Shown: positions 23,279-34,204 of the stretch, piece by piece
How the letters are laid out: the number at the start of each line of letters is the position of its first letter
How positions within the stretch are numbered: the first letter of the stretch is position 1
DNA from: Zygnema circumcarinatum
Lineage: Eukaryota; Streptophyta; Zygnematophyceae; Zygnematales; Zygnemataceae
Reading direction: 5' to 3'
NCBI GenBank assembly: GCA_037447605.1
Contig: CM074814.1
Coordinates: 1,458,972 to 1,522,971, forward strand
Length of the DNA: 64,000 nt
Notes under the pieces: model-generated
Database searches by the model: none
What the model was told of the DNA's origin: nothing
Seen by the model: the letters and a program-made list of their open reading frames with translations, nothing else
Program-made: the position numbers and the translations under genes

Positions 23279-24474
23279 ATGGACTGCTGCTTCATCCCCA
23301 TCTGCATTGAGTGTGGAAGCCCGGACAATCCTTGTGGATGCAAGGTCTTCCCGCCTGCCCTACCTTGGCCTTCCAGCTACACGGAGATAAGTGAGAAGAA
23401 GGGAGTGAAGTGCAATATTTCAACCAAATTGCTTGAAATTCATTATGTTTTCATTATTATTTTATATTTTTAAGTATTCTTTTACCCTTTTGTGCATAAT
23501 GTTTCCTCTTTCGTGGTCACGGCTTGATTTTGTGACGTAGATACAGTCATATCAGCGTGCGCCTGGCCATCTCTTTCTATAGGCTATCACTACTCTACTC
23601 CTTGGTTCCTTGCCTGCTCCAAGATATTTTATGGGTATCTTCCGGTTCTTTCTCTGGATTCCCTTTCATCTCTCTCGATTTTGGCTTCTCTATGTGTACA
23701 AATACCTCCATTACTATTGCGTAGGCTTTTCCTATTATCAGCTACCTCTCTGTTTTTCCTCAGACGCTTAGTTAATTATTAGTTCAAATGGTAAGTCCTA
23801 TATGAGCACGTGCGGTATTCGAAATCATGTCCTTCTAAGCGCCTTTCACCCCCCCTACCTTTATATTGCTGCATCTCTTGCCAACGCGCGTCTGGCATTC
23901 TGCAAACCATTTCCCGTATTTCTTTTCTCACCTTTAGTCGCAGACGTCCTTTCTGTCAATCCTAAAAGGCTGCACTTATTTCTGATGAGTGTCTGGATCT
24001 TAAGAAAGCTTCTAATCCTTTTAAGGTGCATCGCCTACTTGCGGGCTTCACTCTAACATAGAGCCACTGTCCGCTTTCCTCCATTAACGGTTCTGAGAGA
24101 CATACGATGATTCACCTTCAAAATGTTTATTTCATACGCCCTCCTAGTTCCACCTCGCGTCAAGCATTTCTACTTGTTGATTGTTTCGTTTGCAGTCAAG
24201 GTTCCAGAGGTTAGTTATCCAGGAATCTAGCCTGGTGCTTGACCATGCATGGAGAAGGATGGTCAAAGACTGATATGAGCTCCGTACTTGGTGGTCGTTG
24301 GCTGGGCAGATCCTGGGCCCTACTTTGGCCTTTATTGCATTCGTAGTGGCTGCCATCATTGAGTGGCCTGTTGGAGCCCTGGTCTACTGCTGCAGTCCTG
24401 ACTTAGGGCGTCGCATTATGGGACATCCGACATTTGTGGTCTACCCAAGCGTAAATAGCTGCATTCCCATCTGA
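23279..24474 (+). CDS. Small membrane protein, YPS-x-CxPI family (member C)
   Basis: Two exons, 23279-23344 and 24310-24474, joined in phase 0 (TGCAAG|gtcttc ... gctgggcag|ATC), give 76 residues. Exon 1 has 22 residues with six cysteines (MDCCFIPICIECG, then PDNPCGCK), ending in the same Cys-Lys as member B. Exon 2 aligns without gaps to members A and B: a hydrophobic segment ending in IIEWPVGALVYCC, the loop PDLGRRIMGHPT, and the tail VYPSVNSCIPI. The start ATG is in good plant context (gccATGG). Family not recognised. The variable Cys-rich head and fixed tail suggest a common membrane scaffold with changing N-terminal chemistry. Confidence 0.75.
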
Positions 24475-25780
24475 ATCTTGCTGCAATTACAAGAACCATC
24501 TTGGCAATGCATGTACAGCAGTCTCAAGCACGTTGTCAGGCATGTGGGGCATTGCTAGAGGTCAGCTTGAAGTGTGGTCCGAAACTCCCCTCTGAACCAA
24601 GCAAGCGCCTCTATTAGTCTCGTCACATCTGGCGTTTTATTGGCTCTTATGTACATACACCTTTTACGCAATTTTAGGGAAGAAGTGGTCCTCCCTCCAA
24701 TTTTTGTCAGGCCGGTCATTGCACCCGCTAGCCAGGTTCAGGTTACGTTACAGTCGAACTAAGGGTTTGAAGTGTGGAATGCATCACTCTTGCCAGACGA
24801 GTTGCAGAATTTGCACTTTTTGATTGCTTTTTGAAAGATATGCGCTGGTGTCCACTTGTAAACTAGTGCTCTTTAGTGTAATAGTGTAACGTTGTCAGTG
24901 CAAAGTTGTGTTGAAGTCGTAATCTAATTGGGGCAAAACCATTCACACTATTCATCAGGAAAGAGGTATATGTTCTGATTCAAAAGACTGTTGTCGCCGC
25001 TCAGCTCACCTGCTATCGCTGACACATGCATACGTGAAGAGGTTGATTTCACTAATTTTTGGTAGTTAAGAGTCTTGATGCTGTAACCTGCATTCGTAGG
25101 TTAAAACAAGCGTTTGCCCATTTACTAACTTCTTTTCCAAAGTCAAAGATTGTAGGAGTAAACTTGTTCACTAGATGAAAGGGGGATGAAGATCTTTGGT
25201 GTGCGCTTGAGGTACGTAGCAGTTTCAAAAAGGAAGGCAAATGATGACACGGCTCACAGTGGTGTCTCATCCACCCAAAATGAAGTGGAAACAGTTCATC
25301 AAAGGCACGCACCATGCCACATCCTGAAAGGCGTTACGAAATCATGCCATACATGAAATTTATTTCCCAGTGGTTTTGAAAAAATGGCAACTTAAAACTG
25401 CTTACACAGGAAGAATCGACAGCTATCGACATTCGTCATCGAAGTACAACACCATTCTTTCTATTCGCTGAAGGGCGCTCTAATACTCATTATCACGAAT
25501 GAGCACCTCAAACCTTTGGAGTGAGCTCTGGACAAGTACTGATAAAAAAATAGACTATAAACAGGAGAGTTAAGTAACCTGCAATCCTGGGACCCCTCCT
25601 TTATAACATGGAGACACGTAAAGAAGTTGGAGCGCGTTTTTAAAATCTCGAACTCATCCCATGTGAAGAGGTGGACCCCGGACATATGCTACAGTTGGCA
25701 TGCCAGCAGAGCTAACAATGAGCCCTGTCTTCTCACCTTCGATTAAGTTGGCAGTGTCATTCCTCTCCCAAACGGCTCCC
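24475..25780. other. Intergenic / 3' flanks, no gene seen
   Basis: The two neighbouring genes converge here, so this holds their 3' ends. Short frames on the minus strand (e.g. 25052-25315) have no recognisable homology and no consistent splice borders. Confidence 0.5.
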
Positions 25781-26857
25781 TCATAACCCAGCTTCGAGCG
25801 GCTGCGCAGACTTTGAGTTCTTCTGTATTGCCTCCAACTTTCTTTGCGCGAGTTCATTGAACCGGTCCTTCAAGTGTTGGAACATGGGATGCAGAGGAGG
25901 GCCTCCCTCAGGTTGCACGTGCACTGTTTTGCGGCCTGTCAATCCGTCAGTACGAAAGGCCACCCGCCCTTCTCTGAGTGCAAAAAGAGTGTGGTCACGG
26001 CCGATGCCTACAAAGTCTCCAGGATGAAAGCGTGTACCCCTCTGCCGCACAATGATGTTGCCAGGAATGACTTTCTGCACCAAATGTTAGAAGTGAAAAA
26101 CTCAGTGACAAAACATTGACCATCAAGGGTAAGAGACAAAGGTCACTACGAGTCAATCATCAAGGCTCATTACTAACGAAGATCGATAAAGGGAATTCGC
26201 TTTGATAAATAGGAAAAGATGAGAATGGTTTCAGCAGACACATACTCCAGGAGCAGCCAGGAAGCTTACTTGACCATCCGATTTCTTCACTCCCAAATTT
26301 TTCGGTAGCGAATCACGTCCATTCTGTGTGGAGCCACCAGCTTTTTTCGTCGCATTTCGACAGAAAAGCAGCGGCAAGGCAGCATTGACGCCGGAGAGTG
26401 CTCCTTCGTCTGCAAAACAGCGTATCGGGGTTCTCAGAACGAGATATGAAGCATGAATTCTTCCAACGAACACATGCGTACGATCAAACATTAACTGTTG
26501 ATGTGACGATGGAGAATGCAGAAGAATGGTCGGCTGATCCCAAGTTTTCCACAATCGTGATATTGAAGTTATAATGAATTGAACCCCGTGGACACGAGCA
26601 TCAAGAGACAGTGAAAACCATTCAAAAAGTCCTTCTTAACCATAAATTCCAGGTTTAAAAAGGGGTGAAGGGAGTGCTTTCATTCAGCGGCCTAGACTCT
26701 GTTCGACCTCTCCCCCAATCTTTGTGCAATTTCCCGGCCGTGAGGATGCCAACCCTAAAGTGCACGAAGGCCTACCTGCAGTTATAGCCGCCCGCGCTCC
26801 TTGCGCCGCCCTCCCTCCGCCCGAGCGAGCCGCCGCCGCCCTGACAGCCGCGTACAT
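25781..26857 (-). CDS. Mitochondrial large-subunit ribosomal protein bL27
   Basis: Three exons, 26776-26857, 26270-26409 and 25781-26074, with matching phases (1, then 0) give 171 residues. The N-terminus ([15 protein letters not shown]) is an Arg/Ala presequence. The bL27 core begins at [14 protein letters not shown] and continues with [41 protein letters not shown] and GRKTVHV. bL27 lies at the peptidyl-transferase region of the ribosome. The Val-Ile-Pro before [10 protein letters not shown] and the long C-terminal extension (about 40 residues) favour the mitochondrial over the plastid version. Telo-boxes upstream fit a ribosomal-protein promoter. Confidence 0.93.
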
Positions 26858-26866
26858 GCCGATGAT

Positions 26867-26960
26867 CGCTTTTAGGGTTAAGAGCTTAACCCTACAAGCT
26901 TGTTTTTTCTTAGGGTTATGGGCTCCTTCCCTCCCTCTCCTTTTAGGGTTACGAGCAGAG
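26867..26960 (-). promoter_or_regulatory. Telo-box cluster upstream of bL27m
   Basis: Four AACCCTA-type boxes on both strands lie within 90 bases (about 26870, 26887, 26911, 26942), with an adjacent TTATGGGCT that resembles a site II element. Telo-boxes combined with TGGGCC/T elements are known from plant ribosomal-protein promoters and link expression to cell growth. The cluster ends just before the MITE-like element. Confidence 0.7.
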
Positions 26961-26976
26961 AAAGGAGAGGCTACCT

Positions 26977-27535
26977 GTAGAACCGAACAAGTTGAGAAAT
27001 TGAGAAACGAGTTTACTTAATAATTTCTCAATCTTGTTGAATAGGGTTGTACTTTGAACATTCGAGGTCGAAACTTTTTTGATTTAAGAAAGCGAATTTT
27101 TTTGAAGGAAAAAGTTCGAAGCCCCAATTGGTTCGGTCGCGCGTGCGGATTCCAATTTTTGCCGCGTTGGTTTGCGCTTTGAGGGATCTGGTTAACCCGG
27201 ACCCCATATTTCCGTACGACTCTTCCCGCGACCCGATCAACAATTTATGTACGACAAACCAGGTCCACACGCTTTGCGATCCGGAAAAATCTCAATGTTG
27301 ATCGGTGGACCCAAGGAAAACTCAAATTGAACATGAACGATAATTAATTGTTCAATGTTCACTTGGCTCTCCATACAAAATGCATTCAGAAAAAAATCTA
27401 GGAATCTATTTCTCATTTCTCAAAATGAATCGTGTTCACAAATATAAGGTTTTCTGTGAGAAACTGGTTTTGAAAGTTTTTTTTTTGAGAAGCCAAAATC
27501 TTTAATTTCTTTTTTCTCAACCTGTTCGGTTTTAC
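26977..27535. mobile_element. MITE-like element with ~23-bp terminal inverted repeats
   Basis: The left end GTAGAACCGAACAAGTTGAG and the inverted right end (GTAAAACCGAACAGGTTGAG when read on the minus strand) match at 18 of 20 positions and continue into A-rich inverted sequence. The interior (about 560 bases) is AT-rich with no transposase frame. I could not define a convincing target-site duplication, so the superfamily is open. It lies ~120 bases upstream of the bL27m start codon. Confidence 0.7.
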
Positions 27536-27761
27536 GGGGCACTGCCTGATACGGGCACATCCTTGTCTATGATTCTACTGCTGCAACTGTTTCCATGTGA
27601 AATTCGCTGAAATATTGATTTGGTACAAGGATTCGTAGTTCAGTTAGGGTAGATTCCATGATGAATTTCTCCGATACAGTGAATTTCCACATGGATATTA
27701 CGTCGCCAGTTCTGCGGAAAAGCGCAGATCCTCAGCGAGACAGCTCAGCTCGGTTGCTGTT

Positions 27762-27930
27762 GTGCCACGTGGCATGTTCAGGAGGACCTCAACACGTGTC
27801 AGGACGAGAGAGCAGCGGAATCTTCTGTATGAGCCAAAGCAGCCACTTCACGGACCGTCCGATAGAGCTATGATTCGCAGAAGACCATTAGGCGCGCCAA
27901 GTAGACATGCCACGTGGTCTTGCCACGTAG
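27762..27930 (+). promoter_or_regulatory. G-box/ABRE cluster of the 28-kb LEA gene
   Basis: Four ACGT elements occur within 170 bases: GCCACGTGGCA near 27763, ACACGTGTC near 27794, GCCACGTGGTC near 27910 and GCCACGTAGGC near 27922. Repeated ABREs of this kind are the usual signature of ABA-responsive LEA promoters; the response itself is inferred. Confidence 0.65.
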
Positions 27931-28044
27931 GCATGCGCTGACAGGAGAGAGGGCCCCTCTTGTTGGAGGGGAGGGGAAGGGAAGCCGCTGCGCCTGCCGC
28001 ATTGGAGATCGCTTCTGCTGCCACCGCTACCTCTGCCTGCCGCC

Positions 28045-29869
28045 ATGGCTTCCAAGCAGGGCGAGCGAGGACGGGATTCGGAGAGACAAGTAGCGGAGAA
28101 GGTAAGCCCTTTGTGCAATTCTACCTTCCGTTTTTGTCTTGCCTGCTGCTTGGGTTTTTGTAAGTCGTACAAGCTAGAAAAGAGGCGGGAGGTTTTGAAT
28201 GCTTAACGAAAGGAGGTATTGATGAGAAGGCAGAAAACTCGCCAATCAGCCGGGAATTTTCTCGTTGTTTTGCTAACGGCTATGTACGGCAATGTTCTAA
28301 TGTCCCCAGGATGCGTCAGGTGCCACTCTCGACACGCTTATTCAGTATCGGAACGCTGCACAAGCGAGGTCAGCAGAAGCTATTCAAGTAAGCTATCGTT
28401 AGCCCCTATTATTGCCCCTTAACTTTCGGCGAAAGACTTCAAAGCAGGCTGATAGGTTTCTCTTTGTGTGATACCTGCTATTATAGTTTGTGCAATTTAA
28501 ATTGTTTGTGGTGCCAATGTGAAATATTTTATTGTTAAGTACTGCGCGGCTTCTCTTCTTACCGGTTCAGGATAGACACAGTGGAAACGCACACAATCTA
28601 CAAATGACTTAAGAAAAAACTGTTAGTCAATTCTGATAAAAACGCTTGCTTACTCCTGGTGTCTCGGGAACAGCGATCTCCTGCTAAACTTATTGCCTTG
28701 TTTGGTGTTTGACTTGCACTTGCAGGCAGCTAAGAACAGGTACGAGGATTCCAAGCAGATTGGGGCTGAGAAAACCTCGCAACTCCGGGAAGCTGCCGAG
28801 CAGAACTACGACAAGGCAAAGCAAGCAGCCTCGTCAGCGGCTGGTGACTTCGAGGGATGGCTCCAGGAAAAGTACAATGTAACGAAGCGTGGAGCGTCTG
28901 AAACAGCTCAGCATGCCCAGGACGCACTGCCTGACACTAATAATTCCAGAAAGATACACGAGTCCGGCGAGAGTGCCGGAGAGGCATCTGGACAGGTGAA
29001 GCAAGCGACAGCTGACTCTTCTGATGCCTTCATTGCCAAGGCTAAGAATGCTCAGAAGCAAGCAGGTGAGATTGCACAACAGGGACAGGAGGCTGCAGAA
29101 GAAAAGTCTCAGGGAATTCTGGAGAGTGCAAAGCAGTATGCGCAAGGCATTTATGGTGCAGCTCTCGGGCGTGTGAAGTCCACACCGGACGAAGTTCAGG
29201 ACAGCGCTGCCAACGCAAAGGTATGCCTGTTTACCTTCTGACGCCTAAAATTTTCTTGGCGACATAGTGACTATTCTCATCCGTGGGTTTCCTTGCCAAC
29301 GAGGCAGTGCTGTAGCAATTTGTGTTCGAGGAGCAATACCAACTTACAAAGCTATGTTGCACAAACGCTGAATGGTTTTTGGGCAGGAACAAGTTGCAAC
29401 AGACCAGGACATGAAGGAGAAATCCGGACAGTCGTACGACATAGCCGAGGGGAAAGCTGGACAGCTGTATTCTTCAGCTCAGGAGCAGACTGCTCAAGCC
29501 TACTCTGGCGTAAGAGAGGCTGCAGGCGATTTGGTGCAGGGAATCAAAGAGAGATTGGGATACGCTGGAGAACAAGTGACCCAGGCAGAGGCAGCTGGGA
29601 CAGCAGGAGGTGCAGCCACAGCCGAGCACAAGGCGAGTGAGCCAAGTTCTGAGACAGAGGGCAAATCCGCTTCAGTCCTTGAGACAACAGGAAATGTGGT
29701 TGTTGGAACTCTGCAGTACGTTAAGGAAGCAGTACTCGGATCAGGCAGTGGCGATATCAACGAGTCCACGTCATCAGCAAAGACCGATGCGTCTGCAGGA
29801 TCTGGTACTTCTGGAGTCTTCCAAACTCTATCAGGGAAAAGGGCAGCCAAGAAAATTTCCAAATTATAA
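28045..29869 (+). CDS. LEA protein, group 3/LEA_4-like (4 exons)
   Basis: Exons 28045-28101, 28310-28387, 28726-29220 and 29387-29869 are all phase 0 and give 370 residues. There is no N-terminal signal: the protein begins MASKQGERGRDSERQVAEK, so it is probably cytosolic or nuclear. The body is hydrophilic and dominated by Ala, Lys, Glu, Gln and Ser in 11-residue-like amphipathic repeats (e.g. YEDSKQIGAEKTSQLREAA, AKNAQKQAGEIAQQGQEAA, YDIAEGKAGQLYSSAQEQ), as in LEA_4 proteins. Such proteins are disordered in water and fold into helices on drying, protecting proteins and membranes. The C-terminus (about 60 residues) is Ser/Gly-rich and ends in KRAAKKISKL. ABREs lie upstream. Confidence 0.85.
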
Positions 29870-30805
29870 TTCTGAAACTGAAACTTTCGTTAGCTTTAGT
29901 ATCAGGTTTTGTCCGCATGGTCGCATGGATTGTCAGCGAGGGGTTTAAATAAGTCTCGCTTGAGATGGCGCTCCTCGAGACCAGTCAGATATCATTTGCG
30001 GTCTTTGCAGCTGGAAGAGCTCTCTGACGAGTCCCTAAGCTCCACCTGTACAGATGATCATGCACCGTTGCTGGCCCATGTCTCCGTCCATGAATGAATT
30101 ACCTTCAGCATCCCGATTTCCTCTTTCGACACAAAGTTTGAAATTGTGCATCCAGACTAGTCCATTCACTTAGCAGGTAGGCGGAGAACGTCTCGACGGT
30201 CTGTTAGGATACAGTGGAAGTGCGTAGAGCAATAGTGGTGCAGGCTTGGCCACTGAAGCAGTTAAGTCTGGCATGCAGGTGGGCGAGAACTAATTTCAAG
30301 AATCTTCAACCCTATATCCAAACTGTAACAAGGATGCAAGCTGCTGTTTTTATCCGAATCAAGTTCAAAATATCTGAAAGAGTTACATTCTAAGGCAAAA
30401 CTTTCCGATGGTGTTTTCCGGGATAATTTTGAGTGACTTGATGGGCTTACGTCTCGGTCTCAAACGATTTTTTTATGATATGCTTCACTGAATATGACCT
30501 GCACAATGGTGTTTCATTTCTGCCCGCTTTACTTGGTGAATGATTTAAACATGACATGGATCTTTTTTTAGCTTTGTTTAACACTTGGCCCACGCAAATG
30601 CCACTGTAAGGTTCACTGCCACGGCTTATTAACGGTTGCACTGGAATGAGAGTAATTTTGTAGTTTGAAGTCGTAGAGTTAATTTGAAGGGTGAGTTCTC
30701 TCTTTAAACGTGCAGCTTTGTTTTGAATTTAACACGTTTTAACCCTCCGTATCAGAATAGTGTCGCGTCGGCTTGAGGAACAAATACGACGAGGTGAATT
30801 GCAAC
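29870..30805. other. Intergenic, no gene seen
   Basis: The 3' flank of the LEA gene followed by AT-richer sequence without a supported frame. Confidence 0.5.
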
Positions 30806-31236
30806 TGCGAGTAAGCAGGAAAGTTCGAAAAAGAAGCCGCCAACGAGGAAACAACAAGCTTACTGTGAAAAGAGTAAGAATTACAAAAGTCACGAAATGA
30901 GGAGTAACACTTGAAATGCGACGAGAATGAAATTATAAGGAAACCGACGGAAGGAAAATGGTTTAGTTTGTGAAGGTGAATGTACAACAAACAAATCGAA
31001 TCATGGGGGGAACATAGCCGTGTCTCCTACATTACGCCGCTTGACTTGCTCTTCACAGTGTCCAGCGTGTTCTCTACCAAGCGTTGCGCGTTGGCAACGT
31101 TGCCTCCTGTCTTCCCCTGCGCAACATCTCCTACGCTGCCTACACGCTCCTTAACATCTGAAGTAACATTATCAGCGCTGCCTTTGGCGTCGTCTGCAAC
31201 ATTACCAAGATTATTCAAGAGAGACATCTCCCAGGG
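30806..31236 (-). pseudogene. Inverted duplicate of the 3' end of the plastid LEA gene
   Basis: Read on the minus strand, this ~430-base segment matches the end of the LEA gene at 38-40 kb and its 3' flank (about 39995-40391) at roughly 90 percent by eye, including the untranslated part down to CTTACTCGCA. The LEA-like frame here (NLGNVADDAKGSADNVTSD ... NTLDTVKSKSSGVM) is open to a TAG. The upstream exon and promoter are missing, so it is a tail fragment. It preserves C-terminal sequence that is broken in the 40-kb copy. Confidence 0.85.
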
Positions 31237-31597
31237 CCATGTCCGCATTTCTTTCATTTCTCCTGCTGTTGTCGTGCATGCGCATGTCATGGCATCGCCA
31301 TCCATCCTGTGACCCATGCCAGATCCACCTCCTTTTCATATGATGTGCTGAAGTTCATAACGAAGCAACACAACCACGGCCACGTCACTCGCCATAAGCA
31401 TGACGTCAGACAGTTGCCTGGTTTGAAACTGAGAAACTGTTGTAGTTCGGTGCGCAGTTGGAGATAACGGAACGGCGGCAGCAGCGAACGTCTTGGACAC
31501 CTCCCGCTCTTGCCTCCCGTGCAAGGCCCGGGGCGGCCATGGCGCCTGCATCACCAGCTGCAGCTGCAGCAGCAGCAGCCTCGAAGGCGGGCGGGCC

Positions 31598-32222
31598 ATG
31601 GCGTTGGAAAGGCCTGACAGAAGAGTCCGGGCGTGGCCGGACGAGGGTGAAGGTGGCGAGGAGGTATTTTTGGCTCCCGCTGAGCTGGTAATTCTGCACG
31701 TTGTCGTCTATGGATAACAGGAGCGGAGGAGGAGGAGATAGTGGGTGCTATTGTGCGCGTTCCTCTGTCCCCAGATTAGAGACGGTTTTTACATTTACTC
31801 TGCCCGAGAGTCTCAGCGGGAGAAAAAGTTCCCCCTTCCTATAGCGCTTGGTCATGCAGCAGGCACTCACGCAGAACTGTGCGAGATACTGGTGAGTTGG
31901 AGCGTGAATTTCTCCACTATTGAATCGTTTTATTCGAATTTAAGAAAATTGAACAGCCTTTGATACCTTTTTGGTCTTTGTTTTGGAGAATGTTTGTTCT
32001 GCAGTCACAGAAGTATGTCGAGGAGGCAGCAAGGATTGGAAGGCAGTTTGTTGTCTGCGCTTGCACGGATGAGGTGAGCGTTCAAGTACTCCCATATGCA
32101 AAGGATTGCACGACGTAGCCTGCGAGACTTATTTTTCAATGTGGTGCCTCACATACTTCATTCTGCTTACAAACTCTCAGATAACATTACTTTCTCTTGG
32201 ACTGCTGCAGAAGGTCTCTTAA
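31598..32222 (+). CDS. Small hypothetical protein, 97 aa (4 exons)
   Basis: Exons 31598-31663, 31775-31891, 32005-32073 and 32181-32222 are all phase 0. The product is hydrophilic with a short middle block (RDGFYIYSARESQREKKF, LPIALGHAAGTHAELCEIL) and a hydrophobic end (ITLLSLGLLQKVS). The start ATG is in gccATGG context. An alternative ATG at 31539 opens a different frame (an alanine run) and would need a shifted exon-2 acceptor. No family is recognised. The last exon ends 50 bases before the first MITE-like element, so the gene could also be truncated by the repeat cluster. Confidence 0.45.
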
Positions 32223-32272
32223 ATCTTGAGCTCTACAATAATTTACTTGCTTGAATCGGATCTCTCTTGCAT

Positions 32273-32409
32273 TAGGGGGTGTCAGACTTAAAAATTGTTC
32301 GTAAGTTTGAGACCAGAACGAGTACTTCGGTGACATCGCAATCCTGGTGCGGCGGAGTACTTACAAAACTTTTTTGTTCGTAAGATTTCGTTAAGTCTGA
32401 CACCCCCTA
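32273..32409. mobile_element. TA-flanked MITE-like element 1 (135 bp)
   Basis: The ends are GGGGGTGTCAGACTTAA and its reverse complement TTAAGTCTGACACCCCC, each bordered by TA. The interior is too short to encode anything. TA duplication points to the Tc1/mariner class; this is inference. Confidence 0.85.
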
Positions 32410-32410
32410 T

Positions 32411-33010
32411 TAGGGCGTGTCAGACTTAACAAAATGTTACGAATATCGAGTTTTTAGTATTACGAGAATCGAGGTTACTAAGTACTAAAAATCATCGCTC
32501 CCCCGAACCTAAACCAAACCGAACGGAAGTCAACTGTGCTAAGTCAACGGGTCAACGTTGCGAAGATTGACCTGTGGGGTTTACTGAAATTGCATTTCTT
32601 CGCACGATTTTGTTCGCACCCAAAAGAGGCGCCGAAATGGACGTGCGAAGAAAATACTGGCGAAAATCGCGTCAACGTGACGGCATGGTTGTTTTCCCGG
32701 TTTCCCGCCCGCGCCCGCGCCCGCCCGTGACGCGCAACACGACACAACGATCGCAACACGACACAACGACAAGCGGTCTCCGCGCGCCGCGCCGGCGCTG
32801 TTTCTAAGTCTGAGGGCCCCGCGCGAGGGCGAAGTTGCGAAGACGGCGTTTGGAGAAGTGCGAAGACGGCGATCGCGGAGTGCGAACAGGATCGCGCCGC
32901 GAGTGCGAAAAACTACGCTCGGGAATTTTAGTTTTACTGACGTTGACTCGAAATGTTACGAATATCGAGTTTTTAGTATTACGAGAATTTTTTAAGTCTG
33001 ACACGCCCTA
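32411..33010. mobile_element. TA-flanked MITE-like element 2 (600 bp)
   Basis: The ends GGGCGTGTCAGACTTAA and TTAAGTCTGACACGCCC are variants of those of elements 1 and 3. It abuts element 1 with only T between the TA borders. Internally, a direct repeat of about 36 bases (ATGTTACGAATATCGAGTTT and following) occurs near both ends in the same orientation. The centre is GC-rich with many CG dinucleotides and has no transposase frame. Confidence 0.85.
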
Positions 33011-33014
33011 TTAG

Positions 33015-33452
33015 TGTGAAAGATGATGATGCTGCGGGTTGTACGGACTGTTGTACGGAAGATGTACGGATGTATGTACGGACAGGTGTACGGATACTAT
33101 ACGGAATGTGTACGGGCGAAAGAGAGACTGCGCGTGTGAGAGAGTTCAGGAAGGTCTGTGCAGGAAGAGAAGTGTCAGGCGGAGGAGAAGCGTCTGGCGA
33201 AGCGTCGCAAATGTATGGTGCTCAGGAAGGAGGATTCAGAAAGGAGAATTCTGGAAGCTTAGACATTGGGTAGAAAAGAAGCGCTGCGCAGATGTAGAAT
33301 ACAGTGAAGAGAGAACAGGAAGAGAGAAGAGAGGATGAAGTGATCTGTAATGAGGCCTCATATGAAATAAAGAAGTGTTTATGAGTTGTGTGTTGATTTT
33401 GTGAGAACATGTGTTTTGTATGTCAAGCTTGAATGTGTTCTCTTCTGTCACA
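33015..33452 (+). mobile_element. Solo LTR, copy 1, with 5-bp target duplication
   Basis: The unit begins TGTGA and ends TCACA, the TG...CA form of LTR ends. It is flanked by ATTAG on both sides (33010-33014 and 33453-33457). It contains six TGTACGG motifs and one TATACGG in its first ~100 bases and an AATAAA signal near 33366. No primer-binding site or internal coding region follows, so it is a solo LTR left by recombination. It inserted exactly at the junction of MITE-like elements 2 and 3. Confidence 0.9.
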
Positions 33453-33454
33453 AT

Positions 33455-33615
33455 TAGGGGGTGTCAGACTTAACAAAATCTTACGAAAAGCGTTACGAAA
33501 AAAAAGGTTACGAAAGTATTCCGCCGCAGGAGGATCGCGATTATACTGGAGTACTAGTTCTGATGTCAAACGTACGAACACGCGTACTGAATTTTTTTAA
33601 GTCTGACACCCCCTA
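33455..33615. mobile_element. TA-flanked MITE-like element 3 (~160 bp)
   Basis: Terminal inverted repeats identical in the first 17 bases to those of element 1 (GGGGGTGTCAGACTTAA). Before the LTR insertion its left end directly followed element 2, so the three were once a tandem series. The interior is AT-rich and non-coding. Confidence 0.85.
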
Positions 33616-33959
33616 TTGTAGATGAATTGCCTGTGGCGTTCCTGCAATGAGCGTGAAAGCCTCTTCCTCATGGTTACATGCAATGCAGAAATTGATGACT
33701 TAATCTGCCTGCGTAAATGCTACCCATAACGTGTAGGAAGCGGACAAAATGACTGGAGAAATCATGCGTTATACGATATTCAAAACTTTGGAGTACCTGC
33801 CAAGCGGGAAGAGCTCGTGGACGAGGTGAACAAGACGTACAAAAACCGCCGAGCCGAGCCGAGGTTTTTGTACGTCTTGACCAATAACGAAAAAGGAACC
33901 CTCCAGGAACCCTGTACTGTACTGTATCGAACCTCCAGGTGTGTAGTACGGAACTATAA

Positions 33960-34140
33960 AAAACACTCCACCGTACGCTCGTACATACAGTACGCCAGTG
34001 CGGCTCGGGCGTGACCGTCCGTACGGTAGACCTCGCATCCCCGGCCGTGGCAGGCGGAGGCGGCACGCGCCAGCCAGGGCGGTCGGGTCTCGGAGGGAGG
34101 GACGGAGGGAGAGGGAGAGGGAGAGGGAGAGGGAGGAAGA
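33960..34140 (+). promoter_or_regulatory. Promoter/leader of the CCR-like gene
   Basis: The region carries CCGTACG, CGTACATAC, AGTACGCC and CCGTACGG elements (33970-34027), followed by a GA-rich leader with GGGAGA repeats (about 34097-34140). No clear TATA box or CACGTG is seen, so its regulation probably differs from the LEA genes. Confidence 0.4.
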
Positions 34141-34204
34141 GAGCGGGCGGCTCTCTCCACCGCGCGAGGAGCAGACGGAGGGGGAGAGGGGGCGAGGGCC
34201 CGCG

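Noticed and set aside
31539-31663. ATG at 31539 (alanine-run frame) as the start of the 97-aa protein
   Set aside because: It would need a different exon-2 acceptor; the ATG at 31598 joins all exons in phase 0. Not fully excluded.
33039-33338. 99-codon frame duplicated at 45558-45857 as a protein-coding gene pair
   Set aside because: Both lie inside the solo LTRs, and the matching reading frame is explained by the shared repeat.
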